From contig JADJSG010000005.1 in NCBI GenBank assembly GCA_016711825.1, positions 372,001 through 436,000 of the forward strand: DNA of 64,000 nucleotides. Direction: 5' to 3'. This document shows positions 46,945-56,683 of the stretch, in pieces. Both the position numbers and the translations under genes were made by a program. Origin of the DNA: Bacteroidota bacterium. Lineage in GTDB: Bacteria > Bacteroidota > Bacteroidia > Chitinophagales > Chitinophagaceae. Position 1 is the first letter of the stretch; each line of letters starts with the position of its first letter. The notes under the pieces are model-generated. The model ran no database searches and was not told the origin of the DNA. It saw only the letters and a list, made by a program, of their open reading frames with translations.

Positions 46945-47358
46945 TCAGAATATTTGTTGCGCAATCAGTATCCAGATAATTATTGACATGATTGACAATA
47001 CAATTCTTTGTCTTATTTTTCGTTTGTAATTGTATTTATTCAAGTACCAGTAAGGTGCTAATAAATTTCCTGGAATAATAGCAGTAATAGGAAAGAAGAG
47101 AAGAAGTAGTAGGGCATCGATGAGTTCATAATTTTTTGTTTTATTCTGTTCTCTTTCATCCTCCATTTTCGCTTCATAGTTTGAGATCGTTGTCTGATTC
47201 TTTTTGACTCTTTGTGTAATGTCAAATTCACTATAATTTCTTGCTAATAATTCTGCAAAAGCTTCATCTCTGGCTTGCTGCGTCCACTTCTTAAGGTTGC
47301 TAACCATATTAAACAATTCTTTATCACTTCTATTATTTACCGGAGGATTAAGTTTCAT
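46945..47358 (-). CDS. Small membrane protein of unknown function
   Basis: 137 residues. A cytoplasmic-like N-terminal half (KKWTQQARDEAFAELLARNY is helical) and two hydrophobic segments at the C-terminus (LLLLFFPITAIIPGNLLAPY and VLSIMSIIIWILIAQ). No signal peptide and no recognised family. It is isolated between a 201-bp gap and the rhodanese gene. Confidence 0.65.
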   Translation of the reverse strand: MKLNPPVNNRSDKELFNMVSNLKKWTQQARDEAFAELLARNYSEFDITQRVKKNQTTISNYEAKMEDEREQNKTKNYELIDALLLLLFFPITAIIPGNLLAPYWYLNKYNYKRKIRQRIVLSIMSIIIWILIAQQIF

Positions 47359-47486
47359 TATGTTTTGCTTATTATACCGATATTTTTTAGACTATCTTAT
47401 AAATAAATCTGGGTTTAACCAAAATAAGATTTATGAACTATGGGTATATTGTATAAATCAAATAGGGATAATATTCCACAGCAGTA

Positions 47487-47792
47487 TTATTGATTCAATG
47501 CAACCCAGGCTATAATACCCCCTTCAAGATTTTTTGTATTTATAAAACCAAGTTGTTCAAGCATCATGCATGCATTGAGACTGCGTACTCCACTGCGACA
47601 ATGTACTATCACTTCTTTGTCTTTCCAATCTTCAATGTCATCAATCTGTCCACTCAGCACCTGACCCAATGGAATGAGTTTAGCACCCATATTGACTTCT
47701 GCATATTCTGAGGGTTCTCTTACATCTAAAATATACAAGGTTTCATTGGCATCCTTTCTTTGTTTTAATTCTTGTACGGTAATGTTATGCAT
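47487..47792 (-). CDS. Single-domain rhodanese-like protein
   Basis: 101 residues, one rhodanese domain. The catalytic cysteine is in VIVHCRSGVRSLNACMML, preceded by LYILDVREPSEYAEVN and the ALIPLGQV loop. It transfers sulfur from a persulfide, or acts as a persulfide carrier. It starts 2 bases after the stop of the T9SS gene at 47794 and is probably the last gene of the ddl-PASTA-T9SS operon. Confidence 0.92.
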   Translation of the reverse strand: MHNITVQELKQRKDANETLYILDVREPSEYAEVNMGAKLIPLGQVLSGQIDDIEDWKDKEVIVHCRSGVRSLNACMMLEQLGFINTKNLEGGIIAWVALNQ

Positions 47793-47793
47793 C

Positions 47794-49626
47794 TTATTTT
47801 TTAATAATTTTATGCGAAATATAATGATCTTTATCGTCTTTCAACACCAATATATACATACCTGTCTTCAACGATTGTAATGAAAATTGCTGTTGACCTT
47901 TTGCAATGGTTTGTATTAAAGTTCCATTCATATCAAATAATAATCCCTGTACAGGATATTGGCTTTTGATATAAACAATATCTTGTGTAGGATTCGGATA
48001 TATTGCTATTGAAGTCAAATCATTTTGTGGTGATGATAACCCGGTAGGGGTAAATGCTTGCCCAACAATGGGACGCATCATAATACTGCCCTGTACCCCA
48101 GAACCTAGCCATGTACCATCTACATTATAATATAAGTGTTGAATATTGGTATTGTTATTGACGTCTAAACCATAATAAATACTATCGCTACCAAAATTGG
48201 CAGGCTGTGTAATACCAATATAATATTTACCTGCATCTAATACTACGGGCACATCAAAACCATAACTACTAAATCCGTTAATACTTGGTTCGTATTGCAC
48301 CTTATATAAATCTTGCTGATATAAAATGGTATCGCTATTACCAGCCCCTTTTAGTTTTTTATATAAGGCTATGGAAAAAAACTTTCCTGCGGCTGTAGGC
48401 AATTGAGATCCAAAATGCACCATCAATCCTCGCACAGTGTCTGCTTGATTTAAAGTAAATGCTAAAGCTGTTTTTGAAGGAAAGTTGACTGCAGGAAGTA
48501 AGAAATATGATTTCTCAGCACTGCCATCATCATACGCAAAATAATTATCAAACATCGCATCTTTTACAATGGTATCGTTGATTTTTCGGTCGCTGCCATT
48601 GATACTATTGATAAAATATTGGTTACGAATCACCACTTTGCTATAGTTATTGGGTGCGGTATAAGATATTGTATAAGAAGGTATCGATTGGTTGATGCTT
48701 GCTTTGGCCCCAATGTTCACAGCAGGTAACAGTGCGTTACTGATTGGGGTTGCCGAAAACAGTTCAGTAGCTCTGTGGTTGACAGATATTGACTGACTGC
48801 TATTATACATATTTCTCAATTGTACTAATTGTGTACCAGATAATTCATTGGCTTGGTTTACCACAAAGTGCCTATAAGGCATAGAAGAGTAATTACTCAA
48901 AATGCTACTGGGTTCTTCGGTGAAACCAACATCATTCATTATGCTATCAGCATTATTTCTGTTGACATCTATTTTGATATAATCAATATTCCAAATATCA
49001 TCGTTTGTATTGAGGGATGCTACATTTACAAAACGAAATTGAAAATCGTTGTGTAAAAACTGGGCATCGGTGATGGGTATCAATCGTATTTGAAAAGCTT
49101 GTAAAGGGGTGCCTCTCGTTTCCCACATACGTACCCATTGATTGCTATTGTTTTTAAAATATAAAAACAAACTGTCTCCATTTTCGGGGGCAAAACCCAG
49201 GCCCTGGGGTTGGTAATAAAAACTACAATAAATATTATCTGCAGGGGTATACGTGGCTAGGTTGATAGATGTAGAAGTCAGGCTATCTGCATTGCCAGAA
49301 GTAAATGGGCTCACAAAGTAAGGACGTCCTATTTCATTGAGACCATCAAGGGTAGCCACTCCTCTATTGATAGGTAAAAAACCAAAAGTATTGTTGATAA
49401 AGGCTTGTTGGTCGGTCCATTTTGTTGGATCAGGATAAGGTCCTTCGTAAGCAAAATCTTCAATAAAAGGTAATCCAACCCGTGTTTTTTTGACAGGAGA
49501 ACCTTGATTTTGGGAAACATGTAATACGGGGTTGCCTTGCAAAGGAACTACCTGCTCTTGCGCCCACAACTGAGGAGCAAATAACAATGCCAAAACGATT
49601 AATATGTTATGTTTATTAGGTTTCAA
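47794..49626 (-). CDS. T9SS type A cargo protein, 610 residues
   Basis: A signal peptide (ending PQLWAQEQ) precedes a region with LPFIEDFAYEGPYPDPTKW and GLNEIGRPYFV, a jelly-roll-like layout found in large Bacteroidota secreted proteins. The C-terminal sorting domain begins SIAIYPNPTQDIVYIK. It abuts the PASTA gene: its ATG is the base next to the preceding stop. It has no catalytic motif that I can see and is likely co-expressed with the cell-wall genes upstream. Confidence 0.85.
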   Translation of the reverse strand: MKPNKHNILIVLALLFAPQLWAQEQVVPLQGNPVLHVSQNQGSPVKKTRVGLPFIEDFAYEGPYPDPTKWTDQQAFINNTFGFLPINRGVATLDGLNEIGRPYFVSPFTSGNADSLTSTSINLATYTPADNIYCSFYYQPQGLGFAPENGDSLFLYFKNNSNQWVRMWETRGTPLQAFQIRLIPITDAQFLHNDFQFRFVNVASLNTNDDIWNIDYIKIDVNRNNADSIMNDVGFTEEPSSILSNYSSMPYRHFVVNQANELSGTQLVQLRNMYNSSQSISVNHRATELFSATPISNALLPAVNIGAKASINQSIPSYTISYTAPNNYSKVVIRNQYFINSINGSDRKINDTIVKDAMFDNYFAYDDGSAEKSYFLLPAVNFPSKTALAFTLNQADTVRGLMVHFGSQLPTAAGKFFSIALYKKLKGAGNSDTILYQQDLYKVQYEPSINGFSSYGFDVPVVLDAGKYYIGITQPANFGSDSIYYGLDVNNNTNIQHLYYNVDGTWLGSGVQGSIMMRPIVGQAFTPTGLSSPQNDLTSIAIYPNPTQDIVYIKSQYPVQGLLFDMNGTLIQTIAKGQQQFSLQSLKTGMYILVLKDDKDHYISHKIIKK

Positions 49627-50631
49627 TTATTCAAATTCAGTTTCGGTATCACTTGTTGTTTTCTTTATAGGTTCCTGATTTTTATCAGGGGATTTTTTGC
49701 TGGGATTTGCGGGGTTGGTAGATTTGGTTGGAATTTGGGTAGTGCCTATCTTTTCATTTTTGTTCATTTGGGCTTTTTTAATAGAATCGGCCCTCAATAT
49801 ATTATTTGTTGAATCGATGGCTTCATTGTATTCACCCAATAACTTTTTCGATCCCGGTTGATTTTTCAATAATAATTGTTGTGGGGGACTTTGCATCACC
49901 CTGATATCGAGCAAATCGCCTTTAGGTATTTTGTTGATGAAGTCTAATTCATTCAATGCCTCTGGTTGTTGCATAAACACCACTGCCGTGGCGCTATCTT
50001 CTATCACACCTTCCCACATCACATTGGAGGTGAGTTCTAATGATTTAATCAGATTTTGTGCTTCATTCCAACTCATGCCAATCAAATTAGGAACATCTAC
50101 CTCACCATACAAACCTTCACCTACAACCAAACTAATTTTACTACCCAATGGCACTAAGGTTCCTGCAGCAATTGGTTTGCCTTTGTACCATTGTTCTAAA
50201 ATGGATCCAGCTGCTACATCAGGACGATAAATGGTATCGCCCATCACCAATCGGTAACTTTGCATCTCGAGCATCGCATTGCGAAACGACATATTTACCA
50301 GGTTAGGCATTTTGATAGAAGGAGGTGTTTTACGATTGATTGTTAAAAAAATGGTACGTCCTATTTTTACGGTGGCTCCTTGTTCAGGCTCTTGAAACAA
50401 CACTTCCAACGGATTTTTATATGACACAAAAGTTGAATCTATTTGCACTTTAAAACCTTGACGTTCTAATGTTTTGACAGCTTCTTTCATATTTTTACCC
50501 ACCAATTTTGGCACCGTGGTTTGTTTACCATGATTGGTTAGCCAGTCGAGGGAGTTAAAAAATAGAAATAATAAACCTGCTACTAAACAGATTACCAGAA
50601 AAACATTAAATAAAAATGAGCGTTTAAGCAC
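49627..50631 (-). CDS. PASTA-domain membrane protein
   Basis: 334 residues. One N-terminal transmembrane helix (about 8-27) then three PASTA repeats (about 36-105, 106-175, 176-245), each with a V/I-P-x-L-x-G/N-x-S/K-x-x-x-A pattern (VPKLVGKNMKEAVKTLERQG; VPNLIGMSWNEAQNLIKSLE), and a Pro/Lys-rich C-terminal tail. PASTA domains bind peptidoglycan or muropeptides. No kinase or penicillin-binding domain is attached. It lies directly downstream of ddl. Confidence 0.92.
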   Translation of the reverse strand: MLKRSFLFNVFLVICLVAGLLFLFFNSLDWLTNHGKQTTVPKLVGKNMKEAVKTLERQGFKVQIDSTFVSYKNPLEVLFQEPEQGATVKIGRTIFLTINRKTPPSIKMPNLVNMSFRNAMLEMQSYRLVMGDTIYRPDVAAGSILEQWYKGKPIAAGTLVPLGSKISLVVGEGLYGEVDVPNLIGMSWNEAQNLIKSLELTSNVMWEGVIEDSATAVVFMQQPEALNELDFINKIPKGDLLDIRVMQSPPQQLLLKNQPGSKKLLGEYNEAIDSTNNILRADSIKKAQMNKNEKIGTTQIPTKSTNPANPSKKSPDKNQEPIKKTTSDTETEFE

Positions 50632-50706
50632 TTGATGATTTTAAAAGAAGGTAAAAATAAGGTTTTTAAGCTCTTAAAAAAGGGTATTTATAAAAAAATT
50701 AACCCA

Positions 50707-51696
50707 TTATTGTCTAAACGATTCTTCAATCAGGGTTCCATAAAATTCAATCAGGGTTTTTCCAGTTGCTCTTACCTGCTGGGGTACTATGCTATTTTCG
50801 CTTTGTCCGGGTATGGTATTGATTTCAAGAAAGTATAATTTACCCGTATTTTCTTCTAATATAAAATCAACCCGGCAGATGCCTTTGCAATTGAGTAAGT
50901 CGTATATTTTTTTTGCTGTTTCGGCTATATTATTGGCAACAGGCTCATCTACTAAAGCAGGGGTTACTTCATTGGTCATGCCTGGTGTATATTTAGCCTC
51001 ATAATCAAAAAACTCTTTGGTGCTGATAATTTCTGTGACTGGCAAGGCTGTTAATTCACCCTGAACACGATACACACCAATACTAAATTCTCGTCCTTTT
51101 ACAAACTCTTCTACCATGGCTTGCGATTCGATGGCATATACTGCATCAAGGGCTGGCTGAAGGTCTTCGGGGGTTTTTACTTTTGTTGTTGCCAAGCTCG
51201 ACCCTCCTTCAGGGGGCTTTACAAAAACAGGCAAGCTTACTTGTTTTAATATTTCTTCTACGGGTAGGCTTCGGTTTTTAAACAAATGAATCGATTTAGA
51301 TACATGTACTACACCACTTTGGGCTACTACCCGATTGCAAAATATTTTATTGAAAGTAAGGCCAGCTACTATGGCGCCACAGGAGGTAAAAGGAATACCA
51401 AGCATTTCAAGATAACCCTGAAACTTACCATCTTCACCCGGAGTACCATGCACTGCAATAAACACGGTATCAAATATGATTTTTGTCCCTTCCAAGCTTA
51501 ATGAAAAATCTCTTCTATCTACTTCTGTTTCAGTACCATCTGCAGCGGTGTATTTCCAGTTTTTTTTATCTAATATTATTTTGTACACATTGTAAAGTGC
51601 TTTATCAATGTTGTTTTCGATGGTAATGGCTGTTTTGATTGATATTGCATATTCGCCTGAATATCCGCCTGCAACCAGGGCTATGTTTTTTTTCAT
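50707..51696 (-). CDS. ddl: D-alanine--D-alanine ligase
   Basis: 329 residues, ATP-grasp fold. Visible: VAGGYSGEYAISIKTA at the N-terminus, VHGTPGEDGKFQGYLEML, VKPPEGGSSLATTKV (ATP loop), GICRVDFILEENTG and FLEINTIPGQSENSIVPQQ (metal and substrate binding). It makes D-Ala-D-Ala for peptidoglycan. It is the first gene of the ddl-PASTA-T9SS-rhodanese unit. A TAGCTTTG box lies 21 nt upstream. Confidence 0.95.
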   Translation of the reverse strand: MKKNIALVAGGYSGEYAISIKTAITIENNIDKALYNVYKIILDKKNWKYTAADGTETEVDRRDFSLSLEGTKIIFDTVFIAVHGTPGEDGKFQGYLEMLGIPFTSCGAIVAGLTFNKIFCNRVVAQSGVVHVSKSIHLFKNRSLPVEEILKQVSLPVFVKPPEGGSSLATTKVKTPEDLQPALDAVYAIESQAMVEEFVKGREFSIGVYRVQGELTALPVTEIISTKEFFDYEAKYTPGMTNEVTPALVDEPVANNIAETAKKIYDLLNCKGICRVDFILEENTGKLYFLEINTIPGQSENSIVPQQVRATGKTLIEFYGTLIEESFRQ

Positions 51697-51717
51697 TTTT
51701 TATTTAAAAGTATAGGG

Positions 51718-51725
51718 CAAAGCTA
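51718..51725 (-). promoter_or_regulatory. -7 box (TAGCTTTG) for ddl
   Basis: A perfect TAnnTTTG match on the minus strand, 21 nt before the ATG at 51696. Confidence 0.45.
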
Positions 51726-51972
51726 CTAAAACGCTTTCTTATTTTTATAGATAGCAGTTCATAAAGGTTTGATAAAAAAATGAATATACCAACTATCTAT
51801 TAGAGTCAGACCAAATATTCTATTCCTTTGTTTTTGTTTTATAAATCTTAGCGAGGCAAAAGTCCATTGAAATAAAGTTTAATATGATTAAACATAACGA
51901 CTATTTATATGTACAAGATTTCCCTTTGGTGAAGCTAATTCATTATTTTATCTGGCAATTCAGCAATTATAT

Positions 51973-51980
51973 TACTTTTG
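51973..51980 (+). promoter_or_regulatory. -7 box (TACTTTTG) for the 271-aa gene
   Basis: A perfect TAnnTTTG match 16 nt before the ATG at 51997. Confidence 0.5.
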
Positions 51981-51996
51981 ACGATTCTACAAACGC

Positions 51997-52812
51997 ATGA
52001 AATCAATTTTATATTTACTACTCATTTTATTGCCTATCTCCCTTTTTGCTGATAAAAAAACAAGTAAAAAAAAACAAGTGCTCAACGTCTTTACATCATG
52101 GGGATACAATAGGGCATTTTATACCAAATCGGCGATTCATTTCAAAGGGGATGAGTATCATTTTACCTTAAAAAAAACCATTGCAAAAGATCGTCAAACC
52201 CCTATTTCTGCGAGTCATTATTTAAACATATCCAATCTTACCATTCCTCAATATAATTTCAGTGTAGGAGTGCAATTACCCAAAAATATCACTGTCACTA
52301 TTGGTCAAGATCATATGAAATATGTTGTGGAACAATATTCTATTGCTACGCTTGATGGATATACCCATTTACATGATGAATTTGAAGGCGATTATCATAA
52401 CCAAGAAATCGTGCTTACTCCCGATTTTTTACAATTTGAACATACCGATGGGCTTAATTATGTACATGCCACGGTGAATAAACAGAAGCGCATTTTAACA
52501 AGTAAAAATAAAAATCAGCATCTTCAGGTGATGTTAGGCATCCATGGTGGATTGTTGATACCCCGATCTAATGTGACCTTAATGCATTTTGAACGAAACG
52601 ATAAATTTCACTTAGCTGGGTATGGTGTCGGTGTCAATATGGGGATTTGTGCCACATTTTTAAAATACTGCTTTTTCAGATTAGATCATAAAACGGGTTT
52701 TATCAATATGCCCAATATACTCACCCGCGGAATACAATACAAAGACAGGGCTCAACAACATTTTGGGTTTATAGAGTTCTTTTACTCATTTGGGGTTCAG
52801 TATCCGTTATAG
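51997..52812 (+). CDS. Probable outer-membrane protein of unknown function
   Basis: 271 residues. A signal peptide (ending ISLFA) precedes SWGYNRAFYTKSAIHFKG, YHFTLKK, IPQYNFSVGVQL and VTIGQDHMKYVVEQ, alternating patterns of a beta-barrel or beta-helix that I recall from conserved Bacteroidota proteins without assigned function. The end, GFIEFFYSFGVQYPL, fits a barrel's last strand. It is convergent with the T9SS gene at 52820. Confidence 0.68.
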   Translation: MKSILYLLLILLPISLFADKKTSKKKQVLNVFTSWGYNRAFYTKSAIHFKGDEYHFTLKKTIAKDRQTPISASHYLNISNLTIPQYNFSVGVQLPKNITVTIGQDHMKYVVEQYSIATLDGYTHLHDEFEGDYHNQEIVLTPDFLQFEHTDGLNYVHATVNKQKRILTSKNKNQHLQVMLGIHGGLLIPRSNVTLMHFERNDKFHLAGYGVGVNMGICATFLKYCFFRLDHKTGFINMPNILTRGIQYKDRAQQHFGFIEFFYSFGVQYPL

Positions 52813-52819
52813 TTATGGC

Positions 52820-54364
52820 TTAATGCATAATCATTAACTTTTTACTCAATTGTTGTTGCCCATTTGCCATTTGAATGATATAGCATCCTGGTTTGTAATT
52901 TCTTGTATCTATTTGTACATTGTAGTTACCTGATTGTTTGTGTATCAATCTACCATCTGCTGTATAAATAGTTACTTGAAGTAATTGAGTGGAATGACCT
53001 TTATATGAAATTTCCAGATAGTCGTTTGCAGGATTAGGATACATTGAAATATTATTTTCAAATACACTTTGGTCATCTACAGCATTCGGGATTGACCCAC
53101 AATACACCAATTTATTTAAAGGAACGATATTGGTATTTTGATAACTCGCAGTCATCGATGTTACATTTGAATTGAATGAGGTGAGTGCAGAACTTTCTAC
53201 TGTAAGTGTTTTAGGAACATTCGTCACATTGAAGGGAAGCGTATTGCATAATCCATTGCCGTTTGAATCGATGATTGCCATGATAGCGCCTTCATTTGAT
53301 CCATTGCCCACATGTATGGTGCTATTGCCCAAAGCTGTGATGCCATTAAATTGAACATTTTTATTGCCTGGCGTATTGCCTTCGCTTAAATGTTTCCAAC
53401 CGATGGTGCCGGTATTCGACAATTTAAGCATCGCACAATAAAATTTACTGTTGTCGTACATATTCCCATTCACTATTACATCTTGACCATTGTTGATAGC
53501 AGCTATGTCGCTCAAGGTAAATTGGGTATACCCAACAGTGAGTTCGTTAAAAGAAGTCATGCCCAATGCATTGTTATAAAAAGCAACAAATTGGGTTTTA
53601 TTGTTGTTGGTATTGTTGTATTGTCCAAGAAGTCCATAACCATTGTTGGCATTCAGTTTCACCAATTTGGTAGGTATTATTTGGGGTGCTGAAGTATAGG
53701 TGTTTGCAGTATAGGTGGTGTAGTTGCCTGTGGCATCTATTTTAAAGGTAAGTATTGATTTAGCATTATAACCTGAAGCTACTACATAATTATTACCGTC
53801 AGGTAAAATACTCCAGCAAGTAATTACGCCTGCTGCCAAAGGATAGTAGTATTGTTTTTGCCATTCAATAGTGCCATTGGCATCGCATTTCACTATGCAA
53901 TTGCTTAGGGTACAATCACCCGTTCCAAATAAAAATCCGTTATCGCCACTGATGCCTTTAGAGATGCAGGGTGCAAATAGTCGTTCACCATTGGTAGGTG
54001 CTTTGTATAATTTTTGCCAAAGAATAGTACCGGTACTGCTGATTTTTGTTACATATAATGAACCCCCGTTGTAATTAGAACTTGAGGTAGCATAAAAATT
54101 GCCATCGTTGGCTTCAATGACAAAGTTTGAAAAAGGATTCAACATTGAATCAGTGACTTTCACCTTCCATAATGCGTTATAATTGGCATCCCATCGAATG
54201 TATTGATGTTTATAATTACTGTCAAACCCTGCGGTGATAAAGCCTCCGCTACTTACTTTTTCTATTTTGTCGATAATGCCTGTACCATTTACTTTAAAGT
54301 AAGCTGTTTGGGTAAATGCCTGAAAGCTACAAATCAAGAGGAGGGTTGCAATGATATATTTCAT
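52820..54364 (-). CDS. T9SS type A cargo protein with propeller-like repeats
   Basis: 514 residues. A signal peptide ends CSFQAFTQT; the body has repeats with I-x-K-x-x-S/D-x-x-G-x-I-x-W-x-K (VTKISSTGTILWQKLY; IVKCDANGTIEWQKQY), as in PQQ-like or SBBP propellers. The sorting domain begins NISMYPNPANDYLEIS. Likely surface-exposed. It starts far from any operon partner; the next gene upstream is rpiB on the same strand. Confidence 0.87.
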   Translation of the reverse strand: MKYIIATLLLICSFQAFTQTAYFKVNGTGIIDKIEKVSSGGFITAGFDSNYKHQYIRWDANYNALWKVKVTDSMLNPFSNFVIEANDGNFYATSSSNYNGGSLYVTKISSTGTILWQKLYKAPTNGERLFAPCISKGISGDNGFLFGTGDCTLSNCIVKCDANGTIEWQKQYYYPLAAGVITCWSILPDGNNYVVASGYNAKSILTFKIDATGNYTTYTANTYTSAPQIIPTKLVKLNANNGYGLLGQYNNTNNNKTQFVAFYNNALGMTSFNELTVGYTQFTLSDIAAINNGQDVIVNGNMYDNSKFYCAMLKLSNTGTIGWKHLSEGNTPGNKNVQFNGITALGNSTIHVGNGSNEGAIMAIIDSNGNGLCNTLPFNVTNVPKTLTVESSALTSFNSNVTSMTASYQNTNIVPLNKLVYCGSIPNAVDDQSVFENNISMYPNPANDYLEISYKGHSTQLLQVTIYTADGRLIHKQSGNYNVQIDTRNYKPGCYIIQMANGQQQLSKKLMIMH

Positions 54365-54434
54365 GTAAATATGTTTGCCCCTTTAGACGCATAGATTTAA
54401 AAAGTAGTTAGGTAACAGATAAAATAAATTTTGA

Positions 54435-54866
54435 TTAGCAAGATATTTTATCGACCCTATTTTGATGACGGCCTCCTTCAAAATTTGTTTTTAAAAAAGT
54501 ATCTGTAAACAAAATAGCTTCCGCAATGGTGATAAAACGAGCAGGCAAACAAATGATATTGGCATCATTGTGTTGACGGGCCAATGCAGCAATTTCGTCT
54601 TTCCAGCATAAAGCGGCACGTACCCCTTGATGTTTGTTGGCTGTGATACTAACCCCATTGGCGCTTCCACAAATTAAAATACCAAAACTTGATTGTTTAT
54701 TTTCAACATCCGATGCTACAGGATGTGCGATATCAGGGTAATCCATACTTGCAGTGGTATTGGTACCATAATCAGTAATCTCATATCCCTTTTCGGTTAA
54801 ATAATTTATGATGGCTTCACGATGTACCACACCTGCGTGGTCGCAGCCGATTGATATTTTTTGCAT
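54435..54866 (-). CDS. rpiB: Ribose-5-phosphate isomerase B (RpiB/LacAB family)
   Basis: 143 residues. Visible motifs: IGCDHAGVVHREAI, SMDYPDIAHPVASDV and GILICGSANGVSITANKH, where the catalytic base Cys is present; the residue after CGS is Ala rather than the common Gly. It interconverts ribose-5-phosphate and ribulose-5-phosphate. It begins 5 bases after the 315-aa gene and is co-transcribed with it. Confidence 0.94.
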   Translation of the reverse strand: MQKISIGCDHAGVVHREAIINYLTEKGYEITDYGTNTTASMDYPDIAHPVASDVENKQSSFGILICGSANGVSITANKHQGVRAALCWKDEIAALARQHNDANIICLPARFITIAEAILFTDTFLKTNFEGGRHQNRVDKISC

Positions 54867-54871
54867 ACTCT

Positions 54872-55819
54872 TTATTTCAATGTTACTTTTTGATTGCCTA
54901 TTTTATAGCCTTGATGATATACTTCTACCATGTAATTGCCCTTTTCAAAATCGTTGTTGGGTCTCCATTCGGTGGTGATGCCATATACTTTTTCGCCTTT
55001 GCGATAAGGTACTATTTTGGTAGTTGTATAATCTAATTCATTTCCTTCGGTGGTTTTAAACTTATTGCCACTTGAAGTCACTGTTTTACCATTAGGGGCT
55101 TTAATGCATATATACAATATTTTTTCCCCGCTTTCACTGATTCTGTTATCATCGATATCAAATGAAACGCGCATCAGGTCAGCCTTTTTAGCTTTTTCAG
55201 TTTCTTTTTCTTTTTCTTTACCAAAGATATTTTTTTTCGAATTGATCACTTCTAATTTAAAACCAGAAGCATGAAGTACAGAGCCCAATTCCACTGTTTT
55301 TTCAAGCACCTTTTTTTCTGATTGTAAGTTTTCTTTTTCCGCAGTCACTTCATTTTTTTCAGAAATTAATTGCTTTTTGTCTTCGGTCAATTGAATATTT
55401 TCATTTTTAAGTGCGAGTATCTGTTGTTGATAGTTGCTCATTTTGTCATTCAATTCCTTGATGAGTTTGCTGGCCTCTTTGAGCTGTGCCTCGGTAGCAT
55501 TTTTATTTTTCACTATGGCATCTATCTTACTTTTTAATGCTTCTACTTCATTGCTTTTTTCGGTCAACAAACTATCCATTTGCACACTTTCGTTTTTCAT
55601 TTCATCGAGTCGGGCTAAGGCGGCGTTATAATCAGTTTCGATGCTTGCTTTATCTGTTGAAATTGTTTCAACTTGTTCGGTGAGTAATTCATTGCTATTT
55701 TCTGCCTTGTTTTTATTGACAAAAAGATAAATGCCTGCAGCGACTAACAAACCGATAATACCCATGTATATCCAATGTAAGCTAATGCCTTTGCGAGGTT
55801 CTTGTGGTGTATTTTCCAT
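54872..55819 (-). CDS. Single-pass membrane protein with a long coiled coil
   Basis: 315 residues. One transmembrane helix near residues 15-35 (WIYMGIIGLLVAAGIYLFV), a coiled coil of about 130 residues (heptads of E/K/L, e.g. QLTEDKKQLISEKNEVTAEK), and a globular C-terminal domain with RVSFDIDDNRISESGEKILY and NYMVEVYHQGYKIGNQKVTL, which looks like an Ig/beta-sandwich. Function unknown; operon with rpiB. A TACCTTTG box lies 21 nt before the ATG. Confidence 0.72.
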   Translation of the reverse strand: MENTPQEPRKGISLHWIYMGIIGLLVAAGIYLFVNKNKAENSNELLTEQVETISTDKASIETDYNAALARLDEMKNESVQMDSLLTEKSNEVEALKSKIDAIVKNKNATEAQLKEASKLIKELNDKMSNYQQQILALKNENIQLTEDKKQLISEKNEVTAEKENLQSEKKVLEKTVELGSVLHASGFKLEVINSKKNIFGKEKEKETEKAKKADLMRVSFDIDDNRISESGEKILYICIKAPNGKTVTSSGNKFKTTEGNELDYTTTKIVPYRKGEKVYGITTEWRPNNDFEKGNYMVEVYHQGYKIGNQKVTLK

Positions 55820-55840
55820 GTTATTTATTGTTTAAGAATA

Positions 55841-55848
55841 CAAAGGTA
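55841..55848 (-). promoter_or_regulatory. -7 box (TACCTTTG) for the coiled-coil/rpiB operon
   Basis: A perfect TAnnTTTG match on the minus strand, 21 nt before the ATG at 55819. Confidence 0.45.
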
Positions 55849-55927
55849 ATAGATGTATTAAAAAATGCATGGTAGTTGATGTAAAGTTTTGTTATTATAT
55901 TAGCTTTTTAAATAAAACCTACACTAC

Positions 55928-56665
55928 ATGATTAAGCCTGAAAACCTACTACTTATTGATATTGAAACGGTTCCCATGTGTAAAAACTATGAGGAATTAA
56001 GCCCGGAATTTCAACGACTATGGGATAAAAAGTCCTTATTACTTGACAAAGAAAACTTAGATACTGAGCGCAGCTTTGCCGATAAAGGAGGAATTTATGC
56101 TGAGTTTGGAAAAATTATTTGTATTGGGCTTGGATATTTTATCAAAAACAATGCCCAATCAAACGAAGGTCAACCCTATGCATTAAAAATAAAATCATTG
56201 TTTGGCGATGATGAAAAAGACATCTTGCACCAATTTGGACAGGTATGCAATAAATTTTTTAGGAATGCAACCAAACAGTTTTGCGGTCATAATATTCGTG
56301 AGTTTGATATCCCTTATATTTGCCGTAGAAGTTTTATCAATCAAATGCCTCTTCCGTCTATTTTATACGATTTACAAAATAAAAAACCCTGGGAAAATCC
56401 GATGCTCGATACTTTGCAATTTTGGAAATTTGGAGAGTATAAAAATTTTACCTCCATTGATTTATTGTCAACGGTATTGGGCATTAGCAGTCCAAAAGAT
56501 GATATTGCAGGAAGTGACGTGGCAGAAGTGTATTGGCAACAAAACGATTTGCAACGCATTGTACATTATTGCAACAAAGATGTAGTAACCATTGCGCAGG
56601 TACTGATGCGACTGCATGGCATGCCTTTATTACAAACAAATGATATCGTGTATATGAATGATTAA
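55928..56665 (+). CDS. PolB-like 3'-5' exonuclease (DnaQ fold)
   Basis: 245 residues. DEDDy-type exonuclease pattern: LLLIDIETVPM (Exo I), FCGHNIREFDIPYICRR (Exo II) and IVHYCNKDVVTIAQVLMRL (Exo III). Matches the predicted 3'-5' exonucleases related to PolB found as stand-alone proteins. It acts on single-stranded or mismatched DNA ends, by family inference. It is followed 18 bases later by holA. Confidence 0.9.
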   Translation: MIKPENLLLIDIETVPMCKNYEELSPEFQRLWDKKSLLLDKENLDTERSFADKGGIYAEFGKIICIGLGYFIKNNAQSNEGQPYALKIKSLFGDDEKDILHQFGQVCNKFFRNATKQFCGHNIREFDIPYICRRSFINQMPLPSILYDLQNKKPWENPMLDTLQFWKFGEYKNFTSIDLLSTVLGISSPKDDIAGSDVAEVYWQQNDLQRIVHYCNKDVVTIAQVLMRLHGMPLLQTNDIVYMND

Positions 56666-56683
56666 TTGAAGAATAGCATAGCA

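Larger units (their letters stand above)
51697..51996. other. 300-bp divergent gap between ddl and the 271-aa gene
   Basis: Holds only the two promoter boxes (51718 for ddl, 51973 for the plus-strand gene); no small gene or RNA is seen. Confidence 0.45.
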
